The notes beneath the pieces were generated by a model that saw nothing but the letters and a program-made list of their open reading frames with translations, was not told where the DNA came from and did no database searches. Positions 6,522 to 14,196 of a stretch of 16,549 nucleotides of DNA are shown here, piece after piece (within the stretch, counting starts at the first letter, position 1; every line of letters begins with the position of its first letter). Source of the DNA: an uncultured Asticcacaulis sp. (lineage in GTDB: Bacteria > Pseudomonadota > Alphaproteobacteria > Caulobacterales > Caulobacteraceae); assembly GCA_946480525.1 (NCBI GenBank), contig CAMLLA010000037.1:1-16549 (forward strand). The letters are read 5' to 3'. The position numbers were made by a program, and so were the translations under genes.

Positions 6522-7634
6522 ATGGCCGCCGATCCGAAACCGACGCCAAAACGGACATCGCAAACGACCAGGTCCAAGGCCGCGCCCAGGGCTGTAGCCC
6601 ACGCGACCGTCGAGGCCATGCCCCAGGGCCTGACGACGGGCTTCATGCATCGCGTGCTGTTCGTTATGCTGGCTGTCGCAATGGCCTGGCTGGCGTTGAA
6701 ACTGTTCGGCCTGTGGCTGCTGATCTTTGGCGCCGTCATCATTGCCGTGATCCTGCGCGGCATTTCGGGCCCGCTCATCCGGTATCTTAAGCTGAACGAG
6801 ACTCTGGCGGTGGTTCTGGCGCTCGTTGGCGTGCTCGCCCTGATCAGCCTGACCATGTATCTGTTCGGCGTCCAGATCGTCATCCAGGTGGAAACCCTGA
6901 CAAAGGAACTGCCGGCTGCGTGGGCGGCGTTCCAGTCGCGTCTCCATGCCATGCCGATGGGCGACGAAATCCAGGCGCAGTTCAATGCGCTCGGTCAGCA
7001 GGCCGGCGGATTTGCCTCCAAGCTGCCGGGCATTGCCGGCAATATATTGTCCAGCCTGGCCAACATCCTCGTGGCGACGATCGCCGGTGTCATGCTGGCC
7101 ATGCATCCCGGAAAATACCGCGACGGCCTGATCTCGCTCTTTCCGCAGAACCAGCGTCCGGCCCTGCTCGAAAGCATGAATACCAGCGGGGAAGCGCTCA
7201 AGAAGTGGTTCATCGCCCAGTTCATCTCGATGGTCCTGGTCGGCGTGGGACTGGCGATCATCGGCGTGCCGTCCGCCCTGGCGCTGGGTCTGATGGCAGG
7301 CCTTGCGCAGTTCGTGCCGGTGGTCGGCCCGGTGCTGTCGGCGGGGCCCGGCCTGCTGCTGGCCGGCGTCGGTGGGACCGAGCCGTTCCTTTGGACCCTG
7401 GCGCTCTATGTCGGTGTTTCGCAACTGGAGAGCAACCTGCTGACGCCGATGGTGCAGCGGCAGATTTCCGAGGTGCCGATGGTGCTGACGCTTTTTGCCA
7501 TCGTCGGTTTTGCCGGATTGCTGGGGCCGATGGGCGTGCTTTACGCCATGCCGATCACAGTCATCCTGTTCTCGCTGATAAAGCGCTATCTCGACCTGCG
7601 CGAAGCCGGCGTTGCGCCCAAAAACGTAGAGTGA
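6522..7634 (+). CDS. AI-2E family transporter (PerM/YdgG-type membrane protein)
   Basis: This is a 370-residue polytopic membrane protein of the AI-2E transporter family (formerly UPF0118). The basic, soluble N-terminus (1-44) has no signal. Paired hydrophobic segments lie at about 45-80 and 94-120, followed by an extended soluble stretch (121-170). A membrane block runs from about 172 to 195 and another from about 232 to 350. Family signatures are QFVPVVGP (263-270) and QLESNLLTPMVQR (301-313). Members export diverse small molecules or, in some bacteria, act in Na+/H+ exchange; the substrate here is unknown. The ATG has AGGGAGGG just upstream (6511-6518). The gene lies 51 bases after murG and 62 before murC, on the same strand, so co-transcription with cell-wall genes is likely. 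A role in envelope synthesis is only an inference from position. Confidence 0.9.
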   Translation: MAADPKPTPKRTSQTTRSKAAPRAVAHATVEAMPQGLTTGFMHRVLFVMLAVAMAWLALKLFGLWLLIFGAVIIAVILRGISGPLIRYLKLNETLAVVLALVGVLALISLTMYLFGVQIVIQVETLTKELPAAWAAFQSRLHAMPMGDEIQAQFNALGQQAGGFASKLPGIAGNILSSLANILVATIAGVMLAMHPGKYRDGLISLFPQNQRPALLESMNTSGEALKKWFIAQFISMVLVGVGLAIIGVPSALALGLMAGLAQFVPVVGPVLSAGPGLLLAGVGGTEPFLWTLALYVGVSQLESNLLTPMVQRQISEVPMVLTLFAIVGFAGLLGPMGVLYAMPITVILFSLIKRYLDLREAGVAPKNVE

Positions 7635-7641
7635 CAGCCGC

Positions 7642-7665
7642 CGCAAGCTGGTCTAGAAGCTTGCG
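7642..7665 (+). terminator. Hairpin between the transporter gene and murC
   Basis: CGCAAGCT (7642-7649) and AGCTTGCG (7658-7665) form a perfect 8-bp stem with an 8-base loop, followed by only CTTTCCC. It lies eight bases after the transporter stop codon. It could be a weak or partial terminator, or an mRNA structure setting murC output; the T-tract is too short for a confident call. Confidence 0.35.
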
Positions 7666-7696
7666 CTTTCCCTGATTTCGCTAGTGTGTCCTGCCC

Positions 7697-9124
7697 ATGG
7701 CCTCCCTCTCCAAAGTCCGCCCGACTCCGTTCGATCTCGGTCCTGTCCACTTCGTCGGCATCGGCGGTATCGGCATGAGTGGCATCGCCGAAATCATGAT
7801 CAAGATCGGCTACAAGGTGCAGGGCTCCGACGCAAAGGCGTCGGCCAATACCGAGCGGCTGGAAAAGCTGGGCGCCAGGATTTTCATCGGCCACGCCGCT
7901 GAGCACGTCACGGACGGCGTCTGCGCGCTGGTCTATTCGACGGCGGTCAAGTCAGACAATCCGGAAATGGTCGAGGCCCGTCGCCGCCGCGTGCCGCTGG
8001 TCCGCCGCGCCGAAATGCTGGCCGAGCTGATGCGCCTGCAGTTTTCGATCGCGGTCGGCGGCACGCACGGTAAGACGACGACGACCTCGATGGTCGCGGC
8101 CCTGCTCGATGCCGGCGGGTTCGACCCGACCGTGGTCAATGGCGGCATCATCAACGCCTACGGCACCAATGCCAAGGTCGGTGATGGCGACTGGATCGTT
8201 GTCGAGGCCGATGAGTCCGACGGCTCCTTCCTGCGTCTGAAATCGACCCTGGCCATCGTCACCAATATCGACCCGGAACACCTCGACCACTGGGGCGATT
8301 TCGAAGCGGTCAAGAAAGGCTTCTGCGACTTCATCGAGAACATCCCCTTCTACGGCTTCGCCGCGGTCTGCATCGATCATCCCGAGGTCCAGGCCCTGGC
8401 CGCCAGGATCGACAACCGCCGCCTGATCCCTTACGGCACCAGTCCGCAGGCCGAGGTCCGCTGCACCAATATCGAATTCGGCCCGGAAGGTGCCGTGTTC
8501 GATGTCGTCTTCTCACCGACGGGCGCCGACCCCTTCACCTGGGAGAAGCTTAAGCTGCCGATGACCGGCAACCACAATGTTTCCAACGCCACGGCAGCGA
8601 TCGCCCTGGCTCGTGAACTGGGCATTGGCGAAGACGCTATTCGCAAGGGCTTAAGCGGCTTTGGCGGCGTCAAGCGCCGCTTTACGACCACGGGCGTTGT
8701 GGGCGGTATCCGTATCATCGACGATTACGGTCACCACCCGGTGGAAATCGCCGCCGTGCTCAAGGCCGCGCGCCAGGTCGTCGGGCAGGGACGGGTCATC
8801 GCTGTCGTCCAGCCGCACCGCTATACGCGCCTGCGCGACCTGATGACCGAGTTCTCATCGTGCTTCCATGACGCCGACAGCGTCATCGTCGCCGATGTCT
8901 ATAGCGCGGGCGAGCCGCCGATCGAAGGCGTATCCAAGGCCGACCTGGTCGACGGCCTGCACCGCTTCGGCCACCGCAATGCCCAAGCCCTCGAAGGTCC
9001 TGCGCAACTGGCCGAACTGGTCGCGGCCGAAGCGAGGGAAGGCGATCTGGTCGTCTGCCTCGGCGCCGGCGACATCACGCAGTGGGCCTACGCATTGCCG
9101 GGGCAGTTGGAAGCGCTGAAATGA
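7697..9124 (+). CDS. murC: UDP-N-acetylmuramate--L-alanine ligase MurC
   Basis: This cytoplasmic ATP-dependent ligase attaches L-alanine to UDP-MurNAc, the first amino-acid addition in peptidoglycan precursor synthesis. It has 475 residues, normal for the family. Signatures are the UDP-binding [14 protein letters not shown] (21-34), the P-loop GTHGKTTTT (122-130), [10 protein letters not shown] (170-179), [12 protein letters not shown] (189-200), and further on [11 protein letters not shown] and [10 protein letters not shown] in the C-terminal domain. The ATG at 7697 has no recognisable ribosome-binding site, and no other start fits the conserved N-terminus. A short leader or unusual initiation is therefore possible. 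The stop codon overlaps the start of the next gene as ATGA, so translation of the GFA-type gene is coupled to murC. Confidence 0.97.
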   Translation: MASLSKVRPTPFDLGPVHFVGIGGIGMSGIAEIMIKIGYKVQGSDAKASANTERLEKLGARIFIGHAAEHVTDGVCALVYSTAVKSDNPEMVEARRRRVPLVRRAEMLAELMRLQFSIAVGGTHGKTTTTSMVAALLDAGGFDPTVVNGGIINAYGTNAKVGDGDWIVVEADESDGSFLRLKSTLAIVTNIDPEHLDHWGDFEAVKKGFCDFIENIPFYGFAAVCIDHPEVQALAARIDNRRLIPYGTSPQAEVRCTNIEFGPEGAVFDVVFSPTGADPFTWEKLKLPMTGNHNVSNATAAIALARELGIGEDAIRKGLSGFGGVKRRFTTTGVVGGIRIIDDYGHHPVEIAAVLKAARQVVGQGRVIAVVQPHRYTRLRDLMTEFSSCFHDADSVIVADVYSAGEPPIEGVSKADLVDGLHRFGHRNAQALEGPAQLAELVAAEAREGDLVVCLGAGDITQWAYALPGQLEALK

Positions 9125-9561
9125 GCGTGACCGGCGGCTGTCAGTGCGGCGCAGTGCGCTATGAGCTGGCCGTGCCGCCGTCGGGCACGCATTTCTGTCA
9201 TTGCCGCATGTGTCAGCGCGCCGTCGGCAACGTCTTTGCCGGGTTGACGGGCGTTAACAAGAACCAGCTGACATGGACCAGGGGTGAGCCGGCCTTCTAC
9301 CAGAGCTCTTCGGTCGCCAAACGCGCCTTCTGCCGCGACTGCGGGACGCCGCTTTACTTCGGCTATGACAAGGGTGAATGGAACTGCGTAACCATCGGCT
9401 CGCTCGATCACCCCGAAGATCTGCGGCTGGAGCAGCATTACGGCGTCGAATCGAAGCTGCCGTGGCTGCAATTGTGCGACGGCATGCCCGAAGAGGCGAG
9501 TGACCCTGAGGCGGACGAACGCGCCCGGGGGCTCGTCAGTTACCAAGCGGAGACGAAATGA
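9121..9561 (+). CDS. GFA-family zinc-binding protein (CENP-V/GFA domain)
   Basis: This 146-residue protein of the glutathione-dependent formaldehyde-activating (GFA, CENP-V) fold carries a complete cysteine set for two zinc sites. These are Cys7 and Cys9 in [10 protein letters not shown], Cys26, Cys28 and Cys31 in CHCRMCQ, and Cys71 and Cys74 in [12 protein letters not shown]. Most members have no proven reaction; the namesake enzyme joins glutathione and formaldehyde, but that role does not extend safely to all homologues. The ATG at 9121 overlaps the murC stop (ATGA), with GGAAG seven bases upstream, and the stop overlaps the murB start in the same way. An upstream in-frame GTG at 9082 would lie inside murC and is less likely. 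The position implies strict co-expression with MurC and MurB. Confidence 0.92.
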   Translation: MSVTGGCQCGAVRYELAVPPSGTHFCHCRMCQRAVGNVFAGLTGVNKNQLTWTRGEPAFYQSSSVAKRAFCRDCGTPLYFGYDKGEWNCVTIGSLDHPEDLRLEQHYGVESKLPWLQLCDGMPEEASDPEADERARGLVSYQAETK

Positions 9562-10469
9562 GTTTCATCAAGACCTGGGTTGACGAACTGCCGCCGGTGC
9601 GTGGGCGCATCATGCGTGATGCGGCGCTGGCGCCATTCACCTGGTTCCGCGTTGGCGGTCCGGCCGACGTCGTCTTCATTCCGGAAGATGTTTCCGACCT
9701 GTGTGATTTTCTGAAGGCGCTCGATCCCGGCATTCCGGTGATTACCATAGGCGTTGGCTCGAACCTTTTGGTGCGCGACCGCGGCATTGACGGTGTCGTT
9801 ATTCGGCTCGGCAAGGCGTTCGCCGATGTCGAAGCACGCGACAATTCACAAATCTATGCCGGGGCCGCGGCGCTCGATGCCCAGGTCGCCAAGGTAGCGG
9901 CTCAAGGAGGAATCGCCGGCCTGGAATTCTATCGCGGTGTACCGGGGACGATTGGCGGCGCGATCGTCATGAATGCCGGCTGCTATGGTTCCGAGACCAA
10001 GGACGTGCTGGTCGAAGCCTATGCCGTCACGCGCGCCGGCGAACGCGTTACACTGTCGAACGCCGATATGGGCTACTCATACCGTCACTCCGAGCCGGAC
10101 AACCTGATCTATATCGGTGCGCTTTATCAGGGCACGCCCGACGATCCCGCTGCTGTCACCGAGCGCATGGAGGCGATCACCGCCCGCCGCGAACAGACCC
10201 AGCCGATTCGCGAAAAGACCGGCGGCTCGACCTTTAAAAACCCCGAAGGCAAATCGGCCTGGCAATGCGTCGATGAGGCTGGCTGGCGCGGGCGGATGTT
10301 CGGCGGCGCCAAGTTCTCGGAACTGCATTCCAACTTCATGATCAACGCCAATGACGCCTCGGCAGCCGATCTGGAAGGTCTGGGCGAGGCCGTGCGCGCG
10401 GACGTCAAGACCAAGCTCGGTATCGACCTGCATTGGGAAATCAAGCGGATCGGCAAGACCGCGCACTGA
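9558..10469 (+). CDS. murB: UDP-N-acetylenolpyruvoylglucosamine reductase MurB
   Basis: This FAD-dependent cytoplasmic enzyme uses NADPH to reduce UDP-GlcNAc-enolpyruvate to UDP-MurNAc, the substrate of MurC. It has 303 residues, typical of the shorter type II enzymes. The FAD domain shows [10 protein letters not shown] (28-37), [10 protein letters not shown] (65-74) and [16 protein letters not shown] (126-141). The substrate domain shows YSYRHSE (173-179), GGSTFKNP (222-229), whose Ser224 fits the proton-donor serine, KFSELHSNF (252-260) and a C-terminal Glu294 in LHWEIKRIG. The ATG overlaps the stop of the GFA-type gene, with GGAG five bases upstream. It is followed after 12 bases by an oxidoreductase gene rather than ddl, which often comes next in alphaproteobacteria. 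Confidence 0.97.
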   Translation: MSFIKTWVDELPPVRGRIMRDAALAPFTWFRVGGPADVVFIPEDVSDLCDFLKALDPGIPVITIGVGSNLLVRDRGIDGVVIRLGKAFADVEARDNSQIYAGAAALDAQVAKVAAQGGIAGLEFYRGVPGTIGGAIVMNAGCYGSETKDVLVEAYAVTRAGERVTLSNADMGYSYRHSEPDNLIYIGALYQGTPDDPAAVTERMEAITARREQTQPIREKTGGSTFKNPEGKSAWQCVDEAGWRGRMFGGAKFSELHSNFMINANDASAADLEGLGEAVRADVKTKLGIDLHWEIKRIGKTAH

Positions 10470-10481
10470 GGAGAAACTGAT

Positions 10482-11351
10482 ATGAAGATTGGTTTCTTGG
10501 GCCTTGGAAATATGGGCGCGGCGATAGCGCCCAACCTGGTCGCCGCCGGACACGATGTGTCCGTCTGGAACCGTTCGCCTGAGAAGGCCGAAGCTCTGGT
10601 TGCCAGGGGGGGCGTCCACGCCCTGACGCCTGCCGAAGCCAGCCGCGCCGAGGTTGTCTTCACCATGCTGGCCGACGACGCAGCCGTCGAAGGCGTGGCG
10701 GATGATATCCTGGCCAATCTGGATGATGGTGGTATCCACATCTCACTGAGTACGATCAGTGTCGCCCTGGCCGAAAAGCTGACCGCTGCGCACGCTGCCA
10801 AGGGACAGTCATTTGTCGCGGCGCCGGTCTTTGGCCGTCCCGCAGCGGCGGCCGACGCCAAGCTGTTCATCACCGCTGCTGGCGCGCCCGAGGCCATGGC
10901 ACGCATCATCCCGCTGCTTCAGGCGATCGGCCAGAAGGTCGAGGTCTTTGGTGACAAGCCGTCGACCGCCAGTCTGGTCAAGCTGGCCGGCAACTTCCTG
11001 ATCGTCTCGGTGACCGAGACGCTGGGCGAGGCCATGGCGCTGACGGCCAAGGGCGGCGCGGACAACACGCAGTTCCTCGATTTCATGACATCGACCCTGT
11101 TTGGCTCGCTGATCTACAAGAATTACGGCGCGCTTATCGCATCACAGACCTTTGAGCCGGCCGGCTTTGCCGCTGTGCTCGGCGCCAAGGACGTGCGACT
11201 GGTCGGTGAAGCCGCCGAAGGCCTGGGCGTTCCCATGCCGCTTGGCGATCTCCTAAGCGACCGCCTGGCGCGGCTGGTGTCCGAAGGCAATGGCCATCTC
11301 GACTTGACCGCCCTGTCGGCGCTGGCATTCAAGGACGCCGGCCTGAAATGA
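10482..11351 (+). CDS. NAD(P)-dependent beta-hydroxyacid dehydrogenase-family oxidoreductase
   Basis: This is a 289-residue member of the 3-hydroxyisobutyrate/6-phosphogluconate dehydrogenase-like family. The N-terminal Rossmann fold has IGFLGLGNMGAAIAPNL (3-19). Asn30-Arg31-Ser32 after the second strand suggests a preference for NADP over NAD. Further motifs are SLSTIS (88-93), APVFGRP (114-120) in the place of the substrate-binding PVSGG motif, and the catalytic lysine Lys167 in KLAGN (167-171), with Asn171 conserved. KDVRL (236-240) lies in the helical domain. The substrate cannot be assigned; succinic semialdehyde or glyoxylate reductase activity is known in related proteins. GAGGAG (10468-10473) overlaps the murB stop and serves this ATG, so it is probably in the murB transcript. 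It overlaps folP by four bases. Confidence 0.9.
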   Translation: MKIGFLGLGNMGAAIAPNLVAAGHDVSVWNRSPEKAEALVARGGVHALTPAEASRAEVVFTMLADDAAVEGVADDILANLDDGGIHISLSTISVALAEKLTAAHAAKGQSFVAAPVFGRPAAAADAKLFITAAGAPEAMARIIPLLQAIGQKVEVFGDKPSTASLVKLAGNFLIVSVTETLGEAMALTAKGGADNTQFLDFMTSTLFGSLIYKNYGALIASQTFEPAGFAAVLGAKDVRLVGEAAEGLGVPMPLGDLLSDRLARLVSEGNGHLDLTALSALAFKDAGLK

Positions 11352-12181
11352 GCCTGCGCGATCTTGCCGCCGAAAAAGGGACGCTGATCATGGGCGTGGT
11401 CAATGTCACCCCCGACAGTTTCTCCGATGGCGGCAGATGGTTCGGTTTTCAGGCTGCATTAGACCACGCCCGGCGGCTGATCGCTGATGGTGCGGACGTG
11501 CTGGATATCGGCGGGGAATCGACCCGCCCCGGCGCCCAGCCGGTGACCCTTGGTGAAGAGGCCGACCGCGTCGTGCCGCTGATCCAGGCCATCGCCCGAG
11601 ACTGGGACGGACCGATCAGCATCGATTCCCTGAAACCCGAAGTGGCGGAAGAGGCTTTCAAAGCAGGGGCGCGCGTGTGGAACGACGTCACGGCCCTGAC
11701 GCATAGTTCCGGTTCTCTGGAAACGGCGGCGCGTCTGGGCGGGGATATCGTCCTGATGCATATGCGCGGCGAGCCCCGCACCATGCAGTCCAATCCGTGG
11801 TACGAGGACGTGGTCGCCGAGGTCGAATCCTACCTGCTGGAACGCGCCGAAGCAGCGATCCGGGCCGGCGTGGCGCGCGACCGCATCTGGATCGATCCGG
11901 GTATCGGATTTGGCAAGACGCTCGATCACAACCTGGCACTTATCGCCGCCACAAAACGATTGGCAAGCCATGGCTTTCCGCTGCTGATGGCGGCGTCGCG
12001 CAAACGCTTCATTGCGGCGCTGGAAGAGCGGGAAGGGGCCGTGGCCTCGGAGGCAGATCACCGGCTGGGCGCGACCATTGCCGTGCACCTGCATGCCGTT
12101 GCGGATGGCGCGCAGATGGTCCGTGTCCATGATGTCGCCGAGATGAAACAGGCGCTGAGGGTCTGGAGACGGATAGGGTGA
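11348..12181 (+). CDS. folP: Dihydropteroate synthase FolP
   Basis: This cytoplasmic TIM-barrel enzyme condenses dihydropterin pyrophosphate with p-aminobenzoate to give dihydropteroate in folate synthesis; it is the sulfonamide target. It has 277 residues, full length. All signatures are present: NVTPDSFSDGG (19-29), DIGGESTRPGA (53-63), SIDS (91-94), Asn112-Asp113, MHMRGEPRTMQ (137-147), DPGIGFGKT (183-191), SRKRF (217-221) and RVHDV (259-263). The ATG overlaps the stop of the oxidoreductase gene and the stop overlaps the GTG of the next gene, so it sits in a tightly coupled operon. In many bacteria folP lies next to glmM or ftsH; its link to murB and an oxidoreductase here is less usual. 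Confidence 0.97.
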   Translation: MSLRDLAAEKGTLIMGVVNVTPDSFSDGGRWFGFQAALDHARRLIADGADVLDIGGESTRPGAQPVTLGEEADRVVPLIQAIARDWDGPISIDSLKPEVAEEAFKAGARVWNDVTALTHSSGSLETAARLGGDIVLMHMRGEPRTMQSNPWYEDVVAEVESYLLERAEAAIRAGVARDRIWIDPGIGFGKTLDHNLALIAATKRLASHGFPLLMAASRKRFIAALEEREGAVASEADHRLGATIAVHLHAVADGAQMVRVHDVAEMKQALRVWRRIG

Positions 12182-12546
12182 GAAATGCGCTCGATGAATT
12201 CTGGGTCCGTGTCCTTCGTCACTGGCTGGGGTACCCGGTTATAATCCTCGGTGGGTCAGTCTTTTCGACTTATGTGCTGGTTCCGAGAGGTTTTTATGTA
12301 CCGCTTTGGTGCTGGGCGTTCCTTGGCATGGCATACTTTTTGTCTATCGTCTTTTACCAATGCCCAAGATGCGGCAAGCAGATCGACAGGCCCGGGGCCA
12401 GGGACAAGCGCAACACACGCAGCTTCAGCTATTCCCCCGAGCGGACCTGCCCGCGTTGTTTGCGGACGCGCGTAGGCGTCAGAAAGTTCCAGCGCTGGTA
12501 TGCGCCTGAGCCTTGGGACGGCCTGCGACATGACGAAGCCGGCTAA
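12178..12546 (+). CDS. Small membrane protein with a cytosolic-type zinc ribbon
   Basis: I do not recognise this 122-residue protein. It has two predicted membrane segments, about 18-36 and 42-60, then a tail with four cysteines as CPRC (62-65) and CPRC (91-94), a C-X2-C-X25-C-X2-C zinc-ribbon pattern, in a basic stretch. The start is GTG 12178, overlapping the folP stop, with GGAG (12165-12168) nine bases upstream; the nearby ATG at 12185 is out of frame. Codon choice differs from the neighbours, with more A/T at third positions and codons such as ATA, AGA and TTT, which suggests recent acquisition or relaxed selection. The stop overlaps that of the convergent gene by a few bases. Confidence 0.75.
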   Translation: MRNALDEFWVRVLRHWLGYPVIILGGSVFSTYVLVPRGFYVPLWCWAFLGMAYFLSIVFYQCPRCGKQIDRPGARDKRNTRSFSYSPERTCPRCLRTRVGVRKFQRWYAPEPWDGLRHDEAG

Positions 12547-12905
12547 TTCTGCTGGTAAATATCAAACGCGCCCAGGAAATCCGGATTGTGCACGATGGCG
12601 CCGCACGACAGCTGATAGCGGCCGCGATCGATCAGGTTGAACGCCGCTGGCACCAGAGGCAGGAACAGCTCCTCGCCCGACTTCTTGCCGACCAGCGACA
12701 GCACAAAGCCTTCCGAGCGGTTGGCGCGGATCAAACGCCCCGCCAGGATCTCGAACGACAGCATCTCATCGTTCGCGTCGATCTGGTTCAGCCGCACCAG
12801 AATCAGCGTGCCGCGCATGGCCCGGAGAATCGGATGGTTCTTGTCGGCAAAGGCTTCGGGAACCAGTTCGTTCCAGCGGCTATCGGGGTCGAGTTTCTTG
12901 CTCAT
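12543..12905 (-). CDS. Hypothetical 120-residue protein
   Basis: I do not recognise this protein. It is 120 residues, soluble, mixed in charge and without a signal peptide or long hydrophobic segment. A mixed alpha/beta fold is suggested by alternating strands such as GTLILVRL (32-39) and GFVLSLVG (66-73). The start chosen is the ATG at 12903-12905, which overlaps the stop of the upstream DUF1653 gene as ATGA; a longer reading to 12998 would overlap that gene heavily. The two genes are thus a translationally coupled pair. The codon bias of the frame matches the rest of the window, which supports it being real. It converges with the zinc-ribbon gene, with the two stop codons overlapping. Confidence 0.75.
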   Translation of the reverse strand: MSKKLDPDSRWNELVPEAFADKNHPILRAMRGTLILVRLNQIDANDEMLSFEILAGRLIRANRSEGFVLSLVGKKSGEELFLPLVPAAFNLIDRGRYQLSCGAIVHNPDFLGAFDIYQQN

Positions 12906-13162
12906 GCGTCGGCGTCTCCGCCTACATGGGCAAAACGCGGCACTTCCCCGTCCGCTGTCGTTACTGTTTCCGTGAACATGGAAAGCGGCCGGACCCACAG
13001 ACGCGCTGAACCTTCGGCCTGATCGACCGGCGCATACAGGACCAGCACCTCTTCGCTTTCGGAATGGGTCACCGTGCCGAAGACCTCATACAGCTTGTTC
13101 TTGTAATGCCGGTACAGTCCGCGCGGAATGGCGCTTTGGTAAAATGAGGTTGCCAGCGCCAT
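12902..13162 (-). CDS. DUF1653 domain protein
   Basis: This 86-residue protein matches the DUF1653 pattern: GLYRHYKNKLYEVFGTVTHS (15-34), ending in the strongly conserved WVRPLSMF (56-63) and then VPRF (74-77). The molecular function of the family is unknown; it is a small soluble beta-rich domain. A strong AGGAGG lies just before the ATG (13160-13162, complement). It is the first gene of a two-gene - strand unit and is divergent from thiD, with 88 bases between the start codons, so both promoters must lie in that gap. Confidence 0.85.
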   Translation of the reverse strand: MALATSFYQSAIPRGLYRHYKNKLYEVFGTVTHSESEEVLVLYAPVDQAEGSARLWVRPLSMFTETVTTADGEVPRFAHVGGDADA

Positions 13163-13250
13163 GGCTGCCTCCTAAATGAAACGGGAGGGGAGTTGGCGTC
13201 CATTATGCGCCGATTTGGGCAGCCGTGACAACGTCCCCTTGAGGATCTTC

Positions 13251-14030
13251 ATGCACAGAGTTCTGATTATTGCCGGTTCGGATTCGGGCGGCGGCGCAGG
13301 TATCCAGGCGGACATCAAGGCGGTCACAATGTTGGGTGGCTATGCCATGACGGCGATCACGGCGCTGACGGTTCAGAACACGCTGGGGGTTACCGATGTC
13401 ATGGGTGTTCCGCCGTCGTTCATCATGGCCCAGGCGCGCGCCTGCCTTGACGACATCGGCGCAGATTCGATCAAGACCGGCATGCTGGCGGATATTGGAA
13501 CGCTTGAGGCCGTCTCCGAAATCCTGCTGGCCTCAAGCGCGTTCAAGGTGGTGGATCCTGTCATGGTGGCCAAGGGCGGCCATGCACTGATGCGGGAAGG
13601 CGCCATCGATGCGTTCAAGGCGCTGATGCTGCCGCATGCCGACCTGCTGACGCCCAACACGCCGGAAGCCTCGGCGCTGACCGGCACCGATGTCGTTGAT
13701 GAGGACGGCATGCGCCGCGCCGGCGAAATGATCCTGCGCATGGGCGCCAAGGCTGTGCTGATCAAGGGCGGGCACCTGCGCGGTCCCGAGGTGGTCGATA
13801 TCCTGTTCACCCCGGACGAAGAACATCGCTTCGTGTCGCAGCGTATCGATACCATTCATACGCATGGCACCGGCTGCACCCTGGCCAGCGCCTGCGCAAC
13901 GCTCAACCAGCAGGGCCGGTCGCTAAAGGAAACGATCGAGATGGCCCGGGATTATCTCTACGGCGCCATCGCCATGGCCCCGCACCTGGGTGAAGGCCAT
14001 GGGCCGCTGAGGCATAACTGGTTGCTGTAG
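13251..14030 (+). CDS. thiD: Hydroxymethylpyrimidine/phosphomethylpyrimidine kinase ThiD
   Basis: This cytoplasmic ribokinase-family enzyme phosphorylates hydroxymethylpyrimidine and its monophosphate to the diphosphate used for thiamine synthesis. It has 259 residues, normal length. Signatures are GSDSGGGAGIQADIK (9-23), DSIKTGMLAD (72-81), VVDPVM (100-105), LTPNTPEAS (133-141), IKGGH (171-175) and the anion-hole and catalytic loop HTHGTGCTLASA (203-214), with Cys209. The ATG at 13251 has GAGG six bases upstream. An in-frame start at 13176 would add a non-conserved N-terminus and is rejected. No other thiamine gene lies in the window. No TPP riboswitch was recognised in the short 5' gap. Confidence 0.95.
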   Translation: MHRVLIIAGSDSGGGAGIQADIKAVTMLGGYAMTAITALTVQNTLGVTDVMGVPPSFIMAQARACLDDIGADSIKTGMLADIGTLEAVSEILLASSAFKVVDPVMVAKGGHALMREGAIDAFKALMLPHADLLTPNTPEASALTGTDVVDEDGMRRAGEMILRMGAKAVLIKGGHLRGPEVVDILFTPDEEHRFVSQRIDTIHTHGTGCTLASACATLNQQGRSLKETIEMARDYLYGAIAMAPHLGEGHGPLRHNWLL

Positions 14031-14040
14031 GTGGAAATTT

Positions 14041-14058
14041 CCGAAGCTTTGGCTTCGG
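14041..14058 (+). terminator. Hairpin after thiD
   Basis: CCGAAGC (14041-14047) and GCTTCGG (14052-14058) form a 7-bp stem with a TTTG loop, 11 bases after the thiD stop. No T-run follows on the + strand, so termination is uncertain. A weaker GGGC/GCCC hairpin follows at 14062-14073. Confidence 0.3.
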
Positions 14059-14135
14059 CAAGGGCGACTGCCCGCCAAGTCGCTCAGAAGCGTGTTAGAT
14101 CGGAATGATGCTTCCAATTAAAATTACACCGATCA

Positions 14136-14170
14136 AAAACCAAAAGCGCGGAACCGGAGTTCCGCGCTTT
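14136..14170 (-). terminator. Rho-independent terminator of the 121-residue secreted protein gene
   Basis: A perfect 12-bp stem has arms 14143-14154 and 14159-14170 with a four-base loop. On the - strand it is followed by TTTTGGTTTTT. It lies 27 bases past the stop codon of the - strand gene. On the + strand the following T-run is much weaker, although it might also catch thiD readthrough. Confidence 0.85.
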
Positions 14171-14196
14171 GTTCAAAGGTAGATTTTGCCAGCGTC

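Noticed and set aside
6483..7646. 387-residue open frame on the - strand opposite the transporter gene
   Set aside because: Its product is a low-complexity mix of His, Gln, Arg and Asp, typical of antisense frames in GC-rich genes. The + strand frame has a clear family match and a ribosome-binding site.
7661..7687. Possible murC promoter TTGCGC-N15-TAGTGT
   Set aside because: The spacer is short, both hexamers are poor, and the first lies in the arm of a hairpin. There is not enough to report as a promoter.
12906..12998. Extended start for the 120-residue protein
   Set aside because: It would overlap the DUF1653 gene by nearly 100 bases; the ATGA overlap at 12902-12905 is the usual coupled arrangement.
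13176..13250. Longer N-terminus for ThiD from an in-frame start at 13176
   Set aside because: The added residues are not conserved in ThiD. ATG 13251 has a good ribosome-binding site directly before the MHRVLIIAGSDS start typical of the family.
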